A stretch of DNA of 64,000 nt from Terricaulis silvestris (GTDB taxonomy: Bacteria > Pseudomonadota > Alphaproteobacteria > Caulobacterales > Aquidulcibacteraceae): positions 1,452,501 through 1,516,500 of the forward strand of contig NZ_CP047045.1 in assembly GCF_009792355.1 (NCBI RefSeq), read 5' to 3'. The notes beneath the pieces are model-generated. The model was not told the origin of the DNA. It was given only the letters and a program-made list of their open reading frames with translations, and searched no databases. Position numbers and translations under genes: made by a program. Within the stretch, counting starts at the first letter, position 1. Every line of letters begins with the position of its first letter. Positions 42,488-51,924 of the stretch are shown here, piece by piece.

Positions 42488-45133
42488 GTGATCGACGCTG
42501 CAAGCAGACAAAGAGCGCGTACGCGCGCCAGGCGCGCGCGGTCGGGTGCGGGCGTATCGCCTTACGCGCCGAGCGAAACGCCGTTTCCGGCGAACGCGTT
42601 GGACATCGAGGGCGAGGCGGAGTTCGTTCCGGAGCGATCGAGCGCGCCGGTTCTCTCGCTGGTCTCGACGCCCCCACTCGAACGCGCCGCTGATTTCGAC
42701 GCGGAGGAAGAGACGGAGTTTGTTCTCCAGACTCCTGCGCTCGGCGATGAGCCGGCGCCCAACGTGCTCGTCCTTGGGGACAGCGGCGAGGACGAGTTGC
42801 CGCCGTTCGATCCGCCGGACGTTGAAGACCTTCTCGGCGTCGCCGAGCCCGAACTAGAGGACGACGCGCCGTTCGATCCGCCGGAAACGCTGGAAGAGTT
42901 CGTGCGGGCCGCCAGCGTCGCGTCGGCGCCGCTTGTGGACGACGAAGCGCAGCGACCGGCGAATGAAAATACCGCGCCGCGCCCGCTATCGCGTAGGCCG
43001 GCTGAGGATCAGCGTCCGCACGCGCCGACGCCGCCGATCTCCGTCCACATCAGTTGGGATCGCGGCCATTCGGGCGAACTCGCGGGCGCGCTTGCGTCGG
43101 ATCGCCGAATGGCGCGCGCCGACATTAGTCACGAACGCGGCGGCCTCGACGGCGCCATCGTGCGCTTCGCCGCTCAACAAAGTCCGGATCTGCTCATCAT
43201 CGACACCACGCTAAGCGGGCTGGCGATGTTCAGAGCGTTGGAGCGCCTCACCGGCCTGCTCGACGCCAAGACCAAGCTTGTCATCATTGGTGCGGTCAAC
43301 GATGTCGGACTCTTCCGCGAACTCGCGGCGCGCGGCGTCAGCGAATATGTGCTGACGCCGGCCTCGCCTGAGCAGCTTGTTGACGTGGCCTGCCGCCTGT
43401 TCGCGGAAACCGACAGTTCGCACGTGATCGCCGTGATCGGCGCCCGTGGCGGCGTCGGCGCTTCAACGATCGCCCGCAACCTCGCCTGGTCCATCGCCGA
43501 AGAGCATGAGATCGCGGCGGCCCTGGTGGATCTCGATTGGTCGTTCGGCACGGCGGCGTTCGAGGCGCAGATCGAAACGCCGCGATCCATTGCCGATGCG
43601 TTGGCTCAGCCCGATGACGAAGGCGCACCGGATCGCGTCGCGGTCCAGTGCGGCGAGCGGTTGCGCATCCTGAGCGCGCCGGCTTCGTTGCAGAAGGAAG
43701 ATCACCTTGATCCAGAGCACGTCGAAACGTTGATCCGCCGCGTCCGGCGTTTGAGCTCCTTTGTCGTGTTGGACCTGCCCCACACATGGGCGCCATGGGT
43801 CAAGCAGGCGCTGGTCGCGGCCGATGACATCGTCATGGTGGCGTCGCCCGATCTCGCCAGTCTGCGCAATGCCGAAGCCATCCTGCGCGCCGTGAAGAGC
43901 GAACGCGCCGGCCGCGCCGAGCCGATCGTCGCACTGTCCATGGTTGGCGTGCCGAAGCGGCCGGAGATCACGCTCAAGGATTTCGCGGAAGCGTTAAACA
44001 TCGCGCCGGTGGAATCATTGGCGTTCGATCCTGCACTCTTCGGCGCGGCGGTCATCAAGGGTCAGATGCTGGCCGAGGTGGCGCCGCGTTCGAAGGGCGC
44101 CGTCTCCATCGCCAAGCTCGCTTCGCTGATCACCGGCCGCGAACCTGTTCAACGCGCGCGCATCGCGAAGCCGCCAAGCATTCCGCAGGAAGAACCGCCC
44201 ATCTCCACTGATGGCATCGCGAGCGAAGGTTCCGAAGAGATCGCCGCCGAACAAGCGCCACTAGAGCTTGTCGAGCCAGCGCCGCCCATCGCGGATTACA
44301 TCGTCAAGGCGCGCCAGGCCGCCGAGGCAGAACTCATCACGCCGACCCGCAGGCGCGAGGACCCCGAAGAAGAGTTTCGCTTTCCGATCGGGCTCGTGAA
44401 GGTCGCGGCGTGTGTCGGGGCGCTTGGCTTCGGCGCCTTCTGGTATGCGCAGAGTGAGGGAGAGGTTGTCGCCACGATTGAACCCGCATCGGCGGCGGCG
44501 GTGATCTTGCCTGCGCCACAGTCGGCCAACGATCTGCCGCTGCGCTATGAAACCGCGCTGCAGCTGATCGATCAGGGTGATCAGGCGGAAGGCATCGCGC
44601 TGCTTCAGGAAGCAGCTGACGAGAACTTCGCGCCAGCGCAGCACCGGTTGGCGCAAATGTACGCAGCCGGCGAAGGCGTCGCCGCCGATCCGGCGCTCGC
44701 GCGGCAGTGGACTGAGCGCGCGGCTGCCGCCGGCAACGTCCGCGCCATGCACGACCTCGGTGTCTATTTTGCGCGCGCCGAGCGTGCCCCCGCCGATGAA
44801 GCCGCCGCGTTCCGCTGGTTCAGACAAGCGGCGGAGCTCAATCTCGCCGACAGCCAATTCAATCTCGGAATCCTCTACCAGCAAGGCCGAGGCGTGAACG
44901 CGAGCGCCGAAGAAGCGCTGTTCTGGTTCATGCTCGCCGCGCGCCAGGGTGACGAAGGCGCGGCCGAGCGCGCGGCGCAACTTGAGGCGCAACTGCCGGC
45001 AGCACAGGTTGAACAGGCGCTGGCGCGCGCTCAGGCGTTCTCGCCGCGTGAAGTCAATGCGCGCGCCAATGTCGCGCCGGATGTCGTTGAAGCGGCAACA
45101 GAGGCGCCTGCGGGTGAAGCCACGCCGGGCTGA
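42488..45133 (+). CDS. CpaE/TadZ-like ATPase fused to a membrane helix and Sel1 repeats
   Basis: About 881 aa. Residues 1-180 are acidic and Pro-rich (disordered). Residues ~184-305 resemble the receiver-like domain of CpaE (ISVHISWDRG, DLLIIDTTLSGLAMF and VLTPASPEQL). Residues ~312-550 are a MinD/ParA-type P-loop domain with a deviant Walker A GARGGVGASTIA near 316-327, lacking the usual lysine, as in TadZ/CpaE. A single hydrophobic helix (GLVKVAACVGALGFGAFWYA) lies near 632-655, then about three Sel1 repeats (~715-825). CpaE places Tad pilus machinery at the pole, and periplasmic Sel1 repeats occur in PodJ. The GTG start is uncertain; GTG 42371 and 42377 are alternatives in the same frame. 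Confidence 0.75.
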   Translation: MIDAASRQRARTRARRARSGAGVSPYAPSETPFPANALDIEGEAEFVPERSSAPVLSLVSTPPLERAADFDAEEETEFVLQTPALGDEPAPNVLVLGDSGEDELPPFDPPDVEDLLGVAEPELEDDAPFDPPETLEEFVRAASVASAPLVDDEAQRPANENTAPRPLSRRPAEDQRPHAPTPPISVHISWDRGHSGELAGALASDRRMARADISHERGGLDGAIVRFAAQQSPDLLIIDTTLSGLAMFRALERLTGLLDAKTKLVIIGAVNDVGLFRELAARGVSEYVLTPASPEQLVDVACRLFAETDSSHVIAVIGARGGVGASTIARNLAWSIAEEHEIAAALVDLDWSFGTAAFEAQIETPRSIADALAQPDDEGAPDRVAVQCGERLRILSAPASLQKEDHLDPEHVETLIRRVRRLSSFVVLDLPHTWAPWVKQALVAADDIVMVASPDLASLRNAEAILRAVKSERAGRAEPIVALSMVGVPKRPEITLKDFAEALNIAPVESLAFDPALFGAAVIKGQMLAEVAPRSKGAVSIAKLASLITGREPVQRARIAKPPSIPQEEPPISTDGIASEGSEEIAAEQAPLELVEPAPPIADYIVKARQAAEAELITPTRRREDPEEEFRFPIGLVKVAACVGALGFGAFWYAQSEGEVVATIEPASAAAVILPAPQSANDLPLRYETALQLIDQGDQAEGIALLQEAADENFAPAQHRLAQMYAAGEGVAADPALARQWTERAAAAGNVRAMHDLGVYFARAERAPADEAAAFRWFRQAAELNLADSQFNLGILYQQGRGVNASAEEALFWFMLAARQGDEGAAERAAQLEAQLPAAQVEQALARAQAFSPREVNARANVAPDVVEAATEAPAGEATPG

Positions 45134-45136
45134 GGC

Positions 45137-45541
45137 TCAGCCTTTGTTCTCGACTTCGTACTTCGGCAGATCGGCGCGCAGCGTTTCGTACAGGCGCTCC
45201 ACAAAGCGCGCCGGATCGTCATCGACGAAATCGTCGAAGTACGCTTCCAGATTGCTCTCGAACACGTACTCGCCGTCCTCGGCGAAGATGAAGCCAAGCT
45301 CTTCGTCGGTTTGAACGTGGATGACGGCGATCTGGGTTTCGTCGTCCTCATCGTCGGCGAGGGCAAACGCAAGCCGGCGCGAGCGGATTTTGTCCGCGAG
45401 AATTGGCGCGAGCGCCTGCAGTGCAGCGAGGTCGTCGAATCCCGTTTCCTCGTTCAGCGATGCTTCGAGACGCTTCCGCGCACCATCGACTTCGGAGTCG
45501 AAGTCCGAGCCTGACGCGCTGGCTTGTTTCTTCGCGCTCAT
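45137..45541 (-). CDS. acidic hypothetical protein downstream of purQ
   Basis: 134 aa, highly acidic in the second half ([35 protein letters not shown] and [20 protein letters not shown]), with no signal peptide. It appears to be a conserved small alpha/beta protein with no known role. The ATG overlaps the purQ stop by four bases, so it is translationally coupled to purine synthesis, which may point to a regulatory or stabilising role (inference). It converges with the CpaE-like gene, three bases apart. Confidence 0.65.
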   Translation of the reverse strand: MSAKKQASASGSDFDSEVDGARKRLEASLNEETGFDDLAALQALAPILADKIRSRRLAFALADDEDDETQIAVIHVQTDEELGFIFAEDGEYVFESNLEAYFDDFVDDDPARFVERLYETLRADLPKYEVENKG

Positions 45542-46200
45542 GCGGCCTCGAGCAAGCTCTGGAACACCGCCGTACCGCCAGTGCGGCCTAGCACCGGATC
45601 GGACGCGCGTTCGGGGTGCGGCATCATCCCCATCACGTTGCCACGCGCGTTCATGACGCCGGCGATGTCGCGGTCGGAGCCGTTGGGGTTGGCGAGATAG
45701 CGGAAGATCACTTGGCCTTCGCCCTCGATGCGATCGAGCGTGTCCGCGTCGGCGATGAAACGGCCGTCGCCGTGCGCGATTGGGATTTCGGTTTCGCGCG
45801 TCTCGCGATAAGCCCGGGTAAAAGCGGTGTTCACATTGGTGATAGCCAGCGGCACTTCCTTGCAGCTGAACTTCAGGCCCGCGTTGCGCGCCAGCGCGCC
45901 GGGCAGGAGCCGCGTTTCGGTAAGCACCTGGAAGCCATTGCAGATGCCGAGCACCAGTCCGCCGCGTTCCGCATGCGCAATGACTGCCTTCACCACCGGG
46001 CTCTTCGCGGCCATAGCGCCGGAGCGAAGGTAATCGCCGTAAGAAAAACCGCCTGGCAGCACCACCAGATCGGTGCCTTCGGGTAGATCGGTATCTTTAT
46101 GCCAAACCATCTTCGCAGGCGTGCCGGTAATGCGCGTCAGCGCGCGGGCGGCATCACGGTCACAGTTTGACCCCGGAAAGACGATCACGGCGGATTTCAT
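45538..46200 (-). CDS. purQ: phosphoribosylformylglycinamidine synthase, glutaminase subunit
   Basis: 220 aa class I glutamine amidotransferase. It begins [13 protein letters not shown]; the nucleophile cysteine is in [13 protein letters not shown] near residue 86, and the catalytic His-x-Glu in [10 protein letters not shown] near 195-203. With PurL and PurS it makes FGAM in purine synthesis by delivering ammonia. ATG 46200 matches the family; a longer open frame upstream is non-coding. purS lies 4.4 kb away rather than adjacent. Confidence 0.96.
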   Translation of the reverse strand: MKSAVIVFPGSNCDRDAARALTRITGTPAKMVWHKDTDLPEGTDLVVLPGGFSYGDYLRSGAMAAKSPVVKAVIAHAERGGLVLGICNGFQVLTETRLLPGALARNAGLKFSCKEVPLAITNVNTAFTRAYRETRETEIPIAHGDGRFIADADTLDRIEGEGQVIFRYLANPNGSDRDIAGVMNARGNVMGMMPHPERASDPVLGRTGGTAVFQSLLEAA

Positions 46201-46241
46201 GGGCCGTAGATAAAGGCTGGCGTGATTCCGGCCAAGAGCGA

Positions 46242-47456
46242 TCAGCGGCTGAGAGGTATGCGGGCATAGCCGCGGAAGCCGTAGGTGGTCTTTTTTCGCG
46301 GCATGTCGGTGGGAACGAGGCTGAGTCCCGGGAAGCGTGCGAGCAGGCGCTCGACCGCGAGTTGCGCTTCCAGCCGGGCCAAGCCCGCGCCGAGGCAACC
46401 GTGCGCGCCGCCGCCAAAGGCGAAATGCTTGGGGACAACGAGCCGGTCGATGCGGAAGGCGTGTGGTTCTTCGCACAGGTCGGGGTCGTGATTGGCCGCC
46501 AACAGCGAGGCCTTCACGGTACCGCCTGCGCGCATCGGGCACCCCATGACCTCTCCGTCCTCGACCACGTGGCGCGCGACGGCGCTGACTGGTGGTTCAA
46601 GGCGCAGCGACTCTTCTACCGCGCAGGCTACCAGCCTCGGATTGCCTTCGAGCAATGCGCGCTGATCGGGGTTCTGCAGCAGCAAGACGATGGTGTTGCC
46701 GATCAGGTCCGTCGTGGTCAGGCTGCCGGCGATCATGCCGAAGATGCAAAGCGGCGCGACCTCGGAATCGTCGAGGCGGCGGCCGTTCGCTTCGGCGAGG
46801 ACGAGGGTAGAGAGCAGATCGTCCCGTGGCTCGGCGCGTCGCGCGGCGATGGTGTCGAACACCAGCTTCCGCAGGCCTGCCGCCGAGGTCATTAGGCGGA
46901 TGTTCTGCTCGGTGGTGCGATTGGGATGCATGCCCAGCACCGCGGCGTCTTCTGCCCAATCGCGCAGCTGTGCCAGATTGTCTTGTGGGAGGCCGAAGAT
47001 CGCAGTCATGACGCGGATCGGAATAGGCGCCGCGAAATCGCGCATCGCGTCAAAGCGCGCGCCAAGACCGTCGAGCGCATCGTCGATGATTTGCGTGATC
47101 AGGCCGCGGCGGCTCTCCACGCCGCGCGTATCGAACGCTCGCGCCACCAGCATGCGGCCAAGCGCTAACTCCTCGCCATCCTTGTCGAGCAGCGTGTCGG
47201 GCACGGCCTCGGCGCCGCGCGAGTAGGTCTTCTTGGTGTCCCGCGTCAGCGATCGATCGATTAGTGCCGCGCGCACGTCGGCGTGGCGGGTCAGAAAAAG
47301 CCGCCCAGTCTCGGACGCGGGATCTTGGTAGCGCGGCGCTTCGCAGCGCAGACGGTCCAGCCGCGCGTGCGGCTGCTCGCGATAGATCGGATCGAGTTCG
47401 CTGAGTTCGAGGCCCTCGGGCAAGGGCTGCGGAATGGCGCTCCGAATATCCTTCAT
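46242..47456 (-). CDS. cytochrome P450
   Basis: 404 aa soluble bacterial P450. The I-helix oxygen-binding block is [14 protein letters not shown] near residues 238-251, the K-helix E-x-x-R is ESLRLEPP near 287, and the heme-binding loop [19 protein letters not shown] carries the thiolate cysteine near 355. No membrane anchor is present, so it depends on ferredoxin-type electron donors, none of which is encoded nearby. The substrate cannot be inferred. It lies between purQ and the small membrane protein gene. Confidence 0.93.
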   Translation of the reverse strand: MKDIRSAIPQPLPEGLELSELDPIYREQPHARLDRLRCEAPRYQDPASETGRLFLTRHADVRAALIDRSLTRDTKKTYSRGAEAVPDTLLDKDGEELALGRMLVARAFDTRGVESRRGLITQIIDDALDGLGARFDAMRDFAAPIPIRVMTAIFGLPQDNLAQLRDWAEDAAVLGMHPNRTTEQNIRLMTSAAGLRKLVFDTIAARRAEPRDDLLSTLVLAEANGRRLDDSEVAPLCIFGMIAGSLTTTDLIGNTIVLLLQNPDQRALLEGNPRLVACAVEESLRLEPPVSAVARHVVEDGEVMGCPMRAGGTVKASLLAANHDPDLCEEPHAFRIDRLVVPKHFAFGGGAHGCLGAGLARLEAQLAVERLLARFPGLSLVPTDMPRKKTTYGFRGYARIPLSR

Positions 47457-47607
47457 AGCGCCTCCCCCGAGTCACCGCAGGCCGAAGCCCAGTTGCGCGA
47501 GGGTACGTTGCCGTACTGTCACATGCAACGCGATGGAACCTGAAACGTAGCGCGCTTTACGCGGTCGGCATGACTTCACCCCGCCGCCTTGCTAAGAGCC
47601 AGCGCCA

Positions 47608-47835
47608 ATGATCCCGACTTTCACTATCGTCACGACACTGGTCACGATCGGCGTCACAGCGTTGCTGATCGGCATCCTGGTGAGGATCAACAATCCCAAC
47701 CGGCAGAAGCGAGACGACGGTGATGGCGCCGCAACGCCGCTGGTTGTGGACAACGGCGGGTCAAGCCGGCGTCAGGACCAGGACAGTTCGGATGGCGGCA
47801 GCGACAGCGGTGGTGATGGCGGCGGCGGGGACTGA
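47608..47835 (+). CDS. small single-helix membrane protein, Gly/Asp/Ser-rich tail
   Basis: 75 aa. One hydrophobic helix (TIVTTLVTIGVTALLIGILV, residues ~5-24), a short basic stretch, then a low-complexity tail rich in Gly, Ser and Asp. It precedes the PstS-like gene on the same strand. A second tiny protein of the same layout follows that gene at 49013. No family was recognised. CTGTCAC occurs upstream at 47517-47523 and again upstream of the PstS-like gene. Confidence 0.5.
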   Translation: MIPTFTIVTTLVTIGVTALLIGILVRINNPNRQKRDDGDGAATPLVVDNGGSSRRQDQDSSDGGSDSGGDGGGGD

Positions 47836-47892
47836 GACGAGGCTGTCACAAACGGTGGGCAAGACGCGGGCGCTGCGATTCACGGCGAAGCA

Positions 47893-48936
47893 ATGAGGGT
47901 GAGTATGATGACGCGTGGACTTTCAATACGTGCGGCGGTGGTCGTCGTTGCAATTGCCGCGCTCGCGGCGTGCGGCGGCGAGGGCCAACAGCAAGCCGGC
48001 GGCGGCGCGGGCTCCGAACAGATCGCTATCGACGGGTCGTCCACGGTGTTTCCGCTGGCCGAAGCGGCGGCGGAAGGCTTTGGACAAAGCCAGCGTGGCG
48101 GCGCGCGCGTCACTGTCGGCGAAAGCGGCACCGGTGGCGGCTTCGGTAAGTTTTGTCGCGGTGAGACGCAAATCTCCAACGCGTCGCGTCCGATCTCAGC
48201 GGAGGAGATGGCCATTTGCGCCGGCGCGAATATTCAGTACGTCGAAATCCCGATCGCGTTCGACGGCATCAGCGTCGTCGTGCATCCGTCGAACCCGGTC
48301 TCCGGCGTGACGATGGCCGAGCTCCGCCGCGTCTGGGAGCCGAGCGCTGAACGCACGGTGACGACCTGGCGGCAAGTCAACCGCAGCTGGGCGAACGCCC
48401 CGTTGCAATTGTTTGGCCCGGGCACGGCGTCGGGCACGTTCGACTTCTTCACCGAAGCCGTGAACGGCGACGGCGGCGCTTCGCGCACAGATTATACGCC
48501 GAGCGAGGACGATAACGTCATCGTGCAGGGCGTGGCGGGCAATGCCGGCGGCATGGGCTATTTCGGCTATGCTTACTACGAGCAGAACCGCGAGCGGCTT
48601 AAAGTGCTGGCTATTGATGGCGTGACGCCGTCGCCGGAAACGATTGCGTCGGGCTCCTACGCGCTCTCGCGGCCGATGTTCATCTACGTCAACGCCGAAG
48701 CGCTCCGGCGCCCGCAAGTTCGCCGCTTTGTCGATTACTTCGTGCAGAACGCGGCCACGCTGGCGCCGCGCGTTGGCTACGTGGCGCTGCCGGCGGATGC
48801 TTACACCGCGATTGGCGAACGCGTCGGAAATTCACAAACCGGCACGGCGTTTGGCGGTCACAACGAAGTGGGCTTGTCGATCACCGAACTGATGGCGCGG
48901 CCGTTGAGCAGTGAAGCGGCGCTCGTGCCGCAATAA
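47893..48936 (+). CDS. PstS-like phosphate-binding lipoprotein
   Basis: 347 aa. The leader ends in ALAACGG (lipobox). The mature protein has the PstS pattern: IAIDGSSTVFPLAEAAAEGF with the phosphate-contacting SST, then VTVGESGTGGGFGKFCRGETQI, SRPISAEE and GPGTASGTFDFF with the S-G-T-F phosphate-binding loop. It binds phosphate in the periplasm for the Pst importer or acts as a sensor. No pstCAB genes are adjacent, so it is an orphan copy here. ATGs at 47893, 47905 and 47908 are possible starts. Confidence 0.88.
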   Translation: MRVSMMTRGLSIRAAVVVVAIAALAACGGEGQQQAGGGAGSEQIAIDGSSTVFPLAEAAAEGFGQSQRGGARVTVGESGTGGGFGKFCRGETQISNASRPISAEEMAICAGANIQYVEIPIAFDGISVVVHPSNPVSGVTMAELRRVWEPSAERTVTTWRQVNRSWANAPLQLFGPGTASGTFDFFTEAVNGDGGASRTDYTPSEDDNVIVQGVAGNAGGMGYFGYAYYEQNRERLKVLAIDGVTPSPETIASGSYALSRPMFIYVNAEALRRPQVRRFVDYFVQNAATLAPRVGYVALPADAYTAIGERVGNSQTGTAFGGHNEVGLSITELMARPLSSEAALVPQ

Positions 48937-49012
48937 CATAACACCGAAAATGCATCAGGCGTCTGCAGTTGCGGCGCCTGACGCGACAGGTGCAACGCCC
49001 CACCTAAGGGGC

Positions 49013-49171
49013 ATGATGACGATTGAGATCCTCGCGGTCGCGATCGGTTTGGCGAGCCTGATAGCGCTTACGCTCCTTTCCATCCGCGGCCCACGCGATC
49101 GCGGCGGACGCCTTCGTGGCAATGGCGGCCCAATTGTACCGCTGGGCGATGACGACAGCGGCGGTAAATAG
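49013..49171 (+). CDS. tiny single-helix membrane protein
   Basis: 52 aa (or 51 from ATG 49016). One hydrophobic helix (IEILAVAIGLASLIALTLLS), a basic patch RGPRDRGGRLRG, and an acidic GDDDSGG tail. The layout equals the 75-aa protein upstream of the PstS-like gene. AAGGGG lies six bases before the ATG. No family was recognised. It is probably in one transcript with the PstS-like gene, 76 bases upstream. Confidence 0.45.
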   Translation: MMTIEILAVAIGLASLIALTLLSIRGPRDRGGRLRGNGGPIVPLGDDDSGGK

Positions 49172-49190
49172 CCTGAGCGCTTGCCGCGGT

Positions 49191-50009
49191 TCAGCCGTCG
49201 TTGCGCACGCGGCAGCTTTCGCGCTCTTGCGGGATTTCGACGGCGTGAGGATCGGCAAGATCGAACAGCCACGCGACCGATCCAGGAGAGACGTTGCGCC
49301 ATCCGCTCATGTCGTGGTGCCACAGGCCGATGCATTGACGGAGGGGCCGGTCGCCGATCGCGATGGCGATGCGTGAGCTGAGCAGCGCAACGGCGCCTGC
49401 ACGTTCGCTTTGCCCGGCCGTCAGCACCCACCGCGTGTCCGGCTCCGACCTGAACCAGCTGCGCAAGTCGTTGACCGGCGAATGCGCCAGCACAGCGCTA
49501 AAGAGATCCGGCCGGCGCGACGCAGCAGCGATGGCGAAGTCGGCGCCGTTCGACATGCCGCCGACGCCGCGTTGAGAACGCTCGGTTGAGGCCCCAGCGT
49601 GAATCTCCGCCCAGGGCAGCACGGTGTTGGTGAACCACGCGAAGTGCGCTTCCCAAATCGGGCTGTCGCGCCGCCCCAGCGCATATTCAACGCGGCGGTA
49701 TTCCGGATTCGCCGCCATCGCGACCACGACGATCGGGCGCGCACGCCCTTCAATGATTGCGGGGCGGATACGAGAAACAGCGACCTCCAGGCCGGCAAAA
49801 CCGTCCGCCATGTAAAGCACCGGCAACGGCCCATCCGACGCGTTCGGCGGGCGCCAGAAAAAGACTTCCCGCGTCTCGCCTTCGTTGGGGCCAGGAAGCA
49901 TCTGGTACAACGTCTCGGCCGCGATTTGCTCCGTAGGCGACCACTCCTGCGCCGATGCGGGTGCGGCAAGGCAGGCGAGCGAGAGGGCGGCGATCAGGGT
50001 TCGAAGCAT
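49191..50009 (-). CDS. exported esterase, enterochelin-esterase (Fes/YbbA) type
   Basis: 272 aa with a signal peptide ending near ASA-QEWS (residue ~21). An alpha/beta hydrolase of the esterase D group: PVLYMADGFAGLE near residue 63, the nucleophile elbow GVGGMSNGADFAIAAASRRPD near 150, then VLAHSPVN. The acid and histidine are less certain; WHHDMSGWRN near the C-terminus may supply the histidine. It acts in the periplasm on an unknown ester. Confidence 0.72.
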   Translation of the reverse strand: MLRTLIAALSLACLAAPASAQEWSPTEQIAAETLYQMLPGPNEGETREVFFWRPPNASDGPLPVLYMADGFAGLEVAVSRIRPAIIEGRARPIVVVAMAANPEYRRVEYALGRRDSPIWEAHFAWFTNTVLPWAEIHAGASTERSQRGVGGMSNGADFAIAAASRRPDLFSAVLAHSPVNDLRSWFRSEPDTRWVLTAGQSERAGAVALLSSRIAIAIGDRPLRQCIGLWHHDMSGWRNVSPGSVAWLFDLADPHAVEIPQERESCRVRNDG

Positions 50010-50088
50010 GACAAAACGCTAAGGGGCGGCACGCCACGCTCAAGCGTGATGCGACGAAGCACGCGCCCGATCAGCAAAGTGTGATCGC

Positions 50089-50631
50089 TCAGGGAGTGTT
50101 CGCGGGCGCCGGGATACGGGTGAAAATCGCCGTCTCGCTGCCCGGTTCGCCGTTTTCGAGATAGGTCTCGTTACGCGCGAACGTCCCGTCGGCGTGGCGG
50201 CGTATCCAGAATTCGTGCTGATGCGCGACGTTGGCATCGGGCAGGTTGGTGGCGTCCCGAAACGTGAAGTGCAGTCGCTCGTTCGATGTCTCCGGGCGGT
50301 ATTGCAGGCGAGGCTGATTGCCTTGCGGGCAGTAATGCGTCGCGATCAGCGCATTGCCATCCATGTGATCGACCGTCATCGATTGGGGCGTTGGCGACAT
50401 GGTCCAGGTTTCGACCAACACGGTGTCATTCGCGGTTAGGCGATAGCTGACCTGGAATTGGCGCTCGCTCTCCGTCACGCCCTGCCAATCGCCGACAAAG
50501 GATTTCAGCGTTTGAAACGCTTGCTCGGGGCGAAGGGGGCCGGGTTGAGCGTACGCTCGCGAACCGCTCGTGCCGACACCAAGCATCATCGCCGTCAGCG
50601 CAAGCATTGCGACGCGGCGCGTGGCGACCAT
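50089..50631 (-). CDS. secreted lipocalin-like (DUF1579-type) protein
   Basis: 180 aa with a signal peptide ending near AYA-QPG (residue ~28). LKSFVGDWQGVTESERQFQVSYRL, then repeated beta strands (TVLVETWTMSP, ARNETYLE and ETAIFTRIP) give a small beta-barrel of the kind annotated as DUF1579 or nitrobindin-like. Two other genes in the window (52826 and 59786) share the G-(D/E)-W-x-(G/A) start and strand order. The ligand is unknown. Confidence 0.6.
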   Translation of the reverse strand: MVATRRVAMLALTAMMLGVGTSGSRAYAQPGPLRPEQAFQTLKSFVGDWQGVTESERQFQVSYRLTANDTVLVETWTMSPTPQSMTVDHMDGNALIATHYCPQGNQPRLQYRPETSNERLHFTFRDATNLPDANVAHQHEFWIRRHADGTFARNETYLENGEPGSETAIFTRIPAPANTP

Positions 50632-50635
50632 CGCG

Positions 50636-50881
50636 CTAGCGCGAAATCTCGACGCGGTAGCTTTCGATCACGGTGTTGGCGAGCAGCTTTTCGCACATCT
50701 CGCGGACCTGCGCTTCAGCGGTTTCCGGATCGAGATCGCCGTCGAGCTGGATTTCGATCTGCTTGCCGACGCGCGCGTCGTGGACCGCACCGAAGCCAAG
50801 CTCTTTCAAAGCGCCGGCTACGGCCTTGCCTTGCACGTCAAGGACGCCCGGCTTCAGGCCGACAGTCACGATCGCTTTCAT
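50636..50881 (-). CDS. purS: phosphoribosylformylglycinamidine synthase, PurS subunit
   Basis: 81 aa. KAIVTVGLKPGVLDVQGKAVAGALKELGF with the following DARVGKQIEIQLDG and a C-terminal NTVIESYRVEI is diagnostic. PurS bridges PurQ and PurL for ammonia transfer. ATG 50881 was chosen by family length; a longer upstream frame is non-coding. It lies just downstream of purC, its usual neighbour, but purQ is displaced. Confidence 0.95.
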   Translation of the reverse strand: MKAIVTVGLKPGVLDVQGKAVAGALKELGFGAVHDARVGKQIEIQLDGDLDPETAEAQVREMCEKLLANTVIESYRVEISR

Positions 50882-50946
50882 AACGCTCCCCCTCGAACCG
50901 AACGCGCCCGCGTAGCAAACCGGCGAGGAGGGTTCGTTGAACTCAC

Positions 50947-51708
50947 TCAATGCACTATGTCGCCGCCACCGCCGGCGGCGACGTTCTGCTTGACGATGCC
51001 AAGCCGCCGCGCGACTTCGACATAAGCCTCGGTGACGTTGCCGAGGTCGCGACGGAAGCGGTCCTTGTCCATCTTCTCGTTGGTCTGGACATCCCACAGC
51101 CGCGCGCTGTCCGGGCTGATCTCGTCGGCGATCACGGTGCGGACCATGTCGCCCTCGTAGAGGCGGCCGAACTCGAGCTTGAAGTCGACGAGCTTAATGC
51201 CGACGGCGCCGAACATGCCGAACAGATAATCATTCACGCGCAGCGTCAGCGCCATGAGATCGTCGATCTCTTGCGTCGACGCCCAGTTGAACGCGGTGAT
51301 GTGCTCTTCAGCGACCATCGGGTCGTTGAGCTCATCCTTCTTGTAATAGAACTCGATGATCGAGCGCGGCAACGGCGTGCCTTCCTCGATGCCGAGGCGC
51401 GTCGACAGCGAGCCGGCGGCGATGTTACGGCACACCACTTCGAGCGGGATGATCTCGACTTCACGCACGAGCTGTTCGCGCATGTTCATGGTCTTGATGT
51501 AATGAGTGGGTACGCCGATCGCGTTCAGGTTCTGCATGATGAACCCGGAGATCTGATTGTTGATCACGCCCTTGCCTTCGAGGATCGCCTTCTTCTGCGC
51601 GTTGAAAGCGGTCGTGTCGTCTTTGAAGTATTGGATGATGGTGCCGGGCTCGGGACCTTCGAACAGGATCTTGGCCTTACCTTCGTAGATCTTCTTGCGA
51701 CGCGACAT
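50947..51708 (-). CDS. purC: SAICAR synthetase (phosphoribosylaminoimidazole-succinocarboxamide synthase)
   Basis: 253 aa. The N-terminal [13 protein letters not shown] near residues 4-16, the alphaproteobacterial [29 protein letters not shown] near 97-112, and [10 protein letters not shown] and [13 protein letters not shown] near 190-212 are the ATP and substrate motifs. It joins aspartate to CAIR in purine synthesis. AGGGAG precedes the ATG at 51708. It is followed 65 bp later by purS. Confidence 0.97.
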   Translation of the reverse strand: MSRRKKIYEGKAKILFEGPEPGTIIQYFKDDTTAFNAQKKAILEGKGVINNQISGFIMQNLNAIGVPTHYIKTMNMREQLVREVEIIPLEVVCRNIAAGSLSTRLGIEEGTPLPRSIIEFYYKKDELNDPMVAEEHITAFNWASTQEIDDLMALTLRVNDYLFGMFGAVGIKLVDFKLEFGRLYEGDMVRTVIADEISPDSARLWDVQTNEKMDKDRFRRDLGNVTEAYVEVARRLGIVKQNVAAGGGGDIVH

Positions 51709-51924
51709 GGGTGGCTCCCTCCTCGAGGGGCGGCGCTCCGAAGCGCCTTGGTGGCTCAGATGCGGCGCCAAAGGCGGAATCGCTCCGCCCGGGCCTAGCT
51801 AAGTACTTAGGGGAGAAGCCCAAGCGCCACAATTGGCGGACTCCGCTGGCGCGAGTTCAGGCTGCCATTGATCCGCCCGTGTGACGTCCCTATTCAGAGG
51901 CTGAAGACGAGGAGAAGCCCGGCC

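Noticed and set aside
42400-42693. 97-codon ATG frame at the start of the CpaE-like gene
   Set aside because: It is in another frame from the long CpaE-like frame and its translation is Arg-rich without similarity. The long frame has the domains, so its start is placed at GTG codons instead.
45538-46542. Longer 334-codon version of PurQ
   Set aside because: The first ~114 codons are Arg/Pro-rich and overlap the P450 gene. The family begins at the ATG at 46200.
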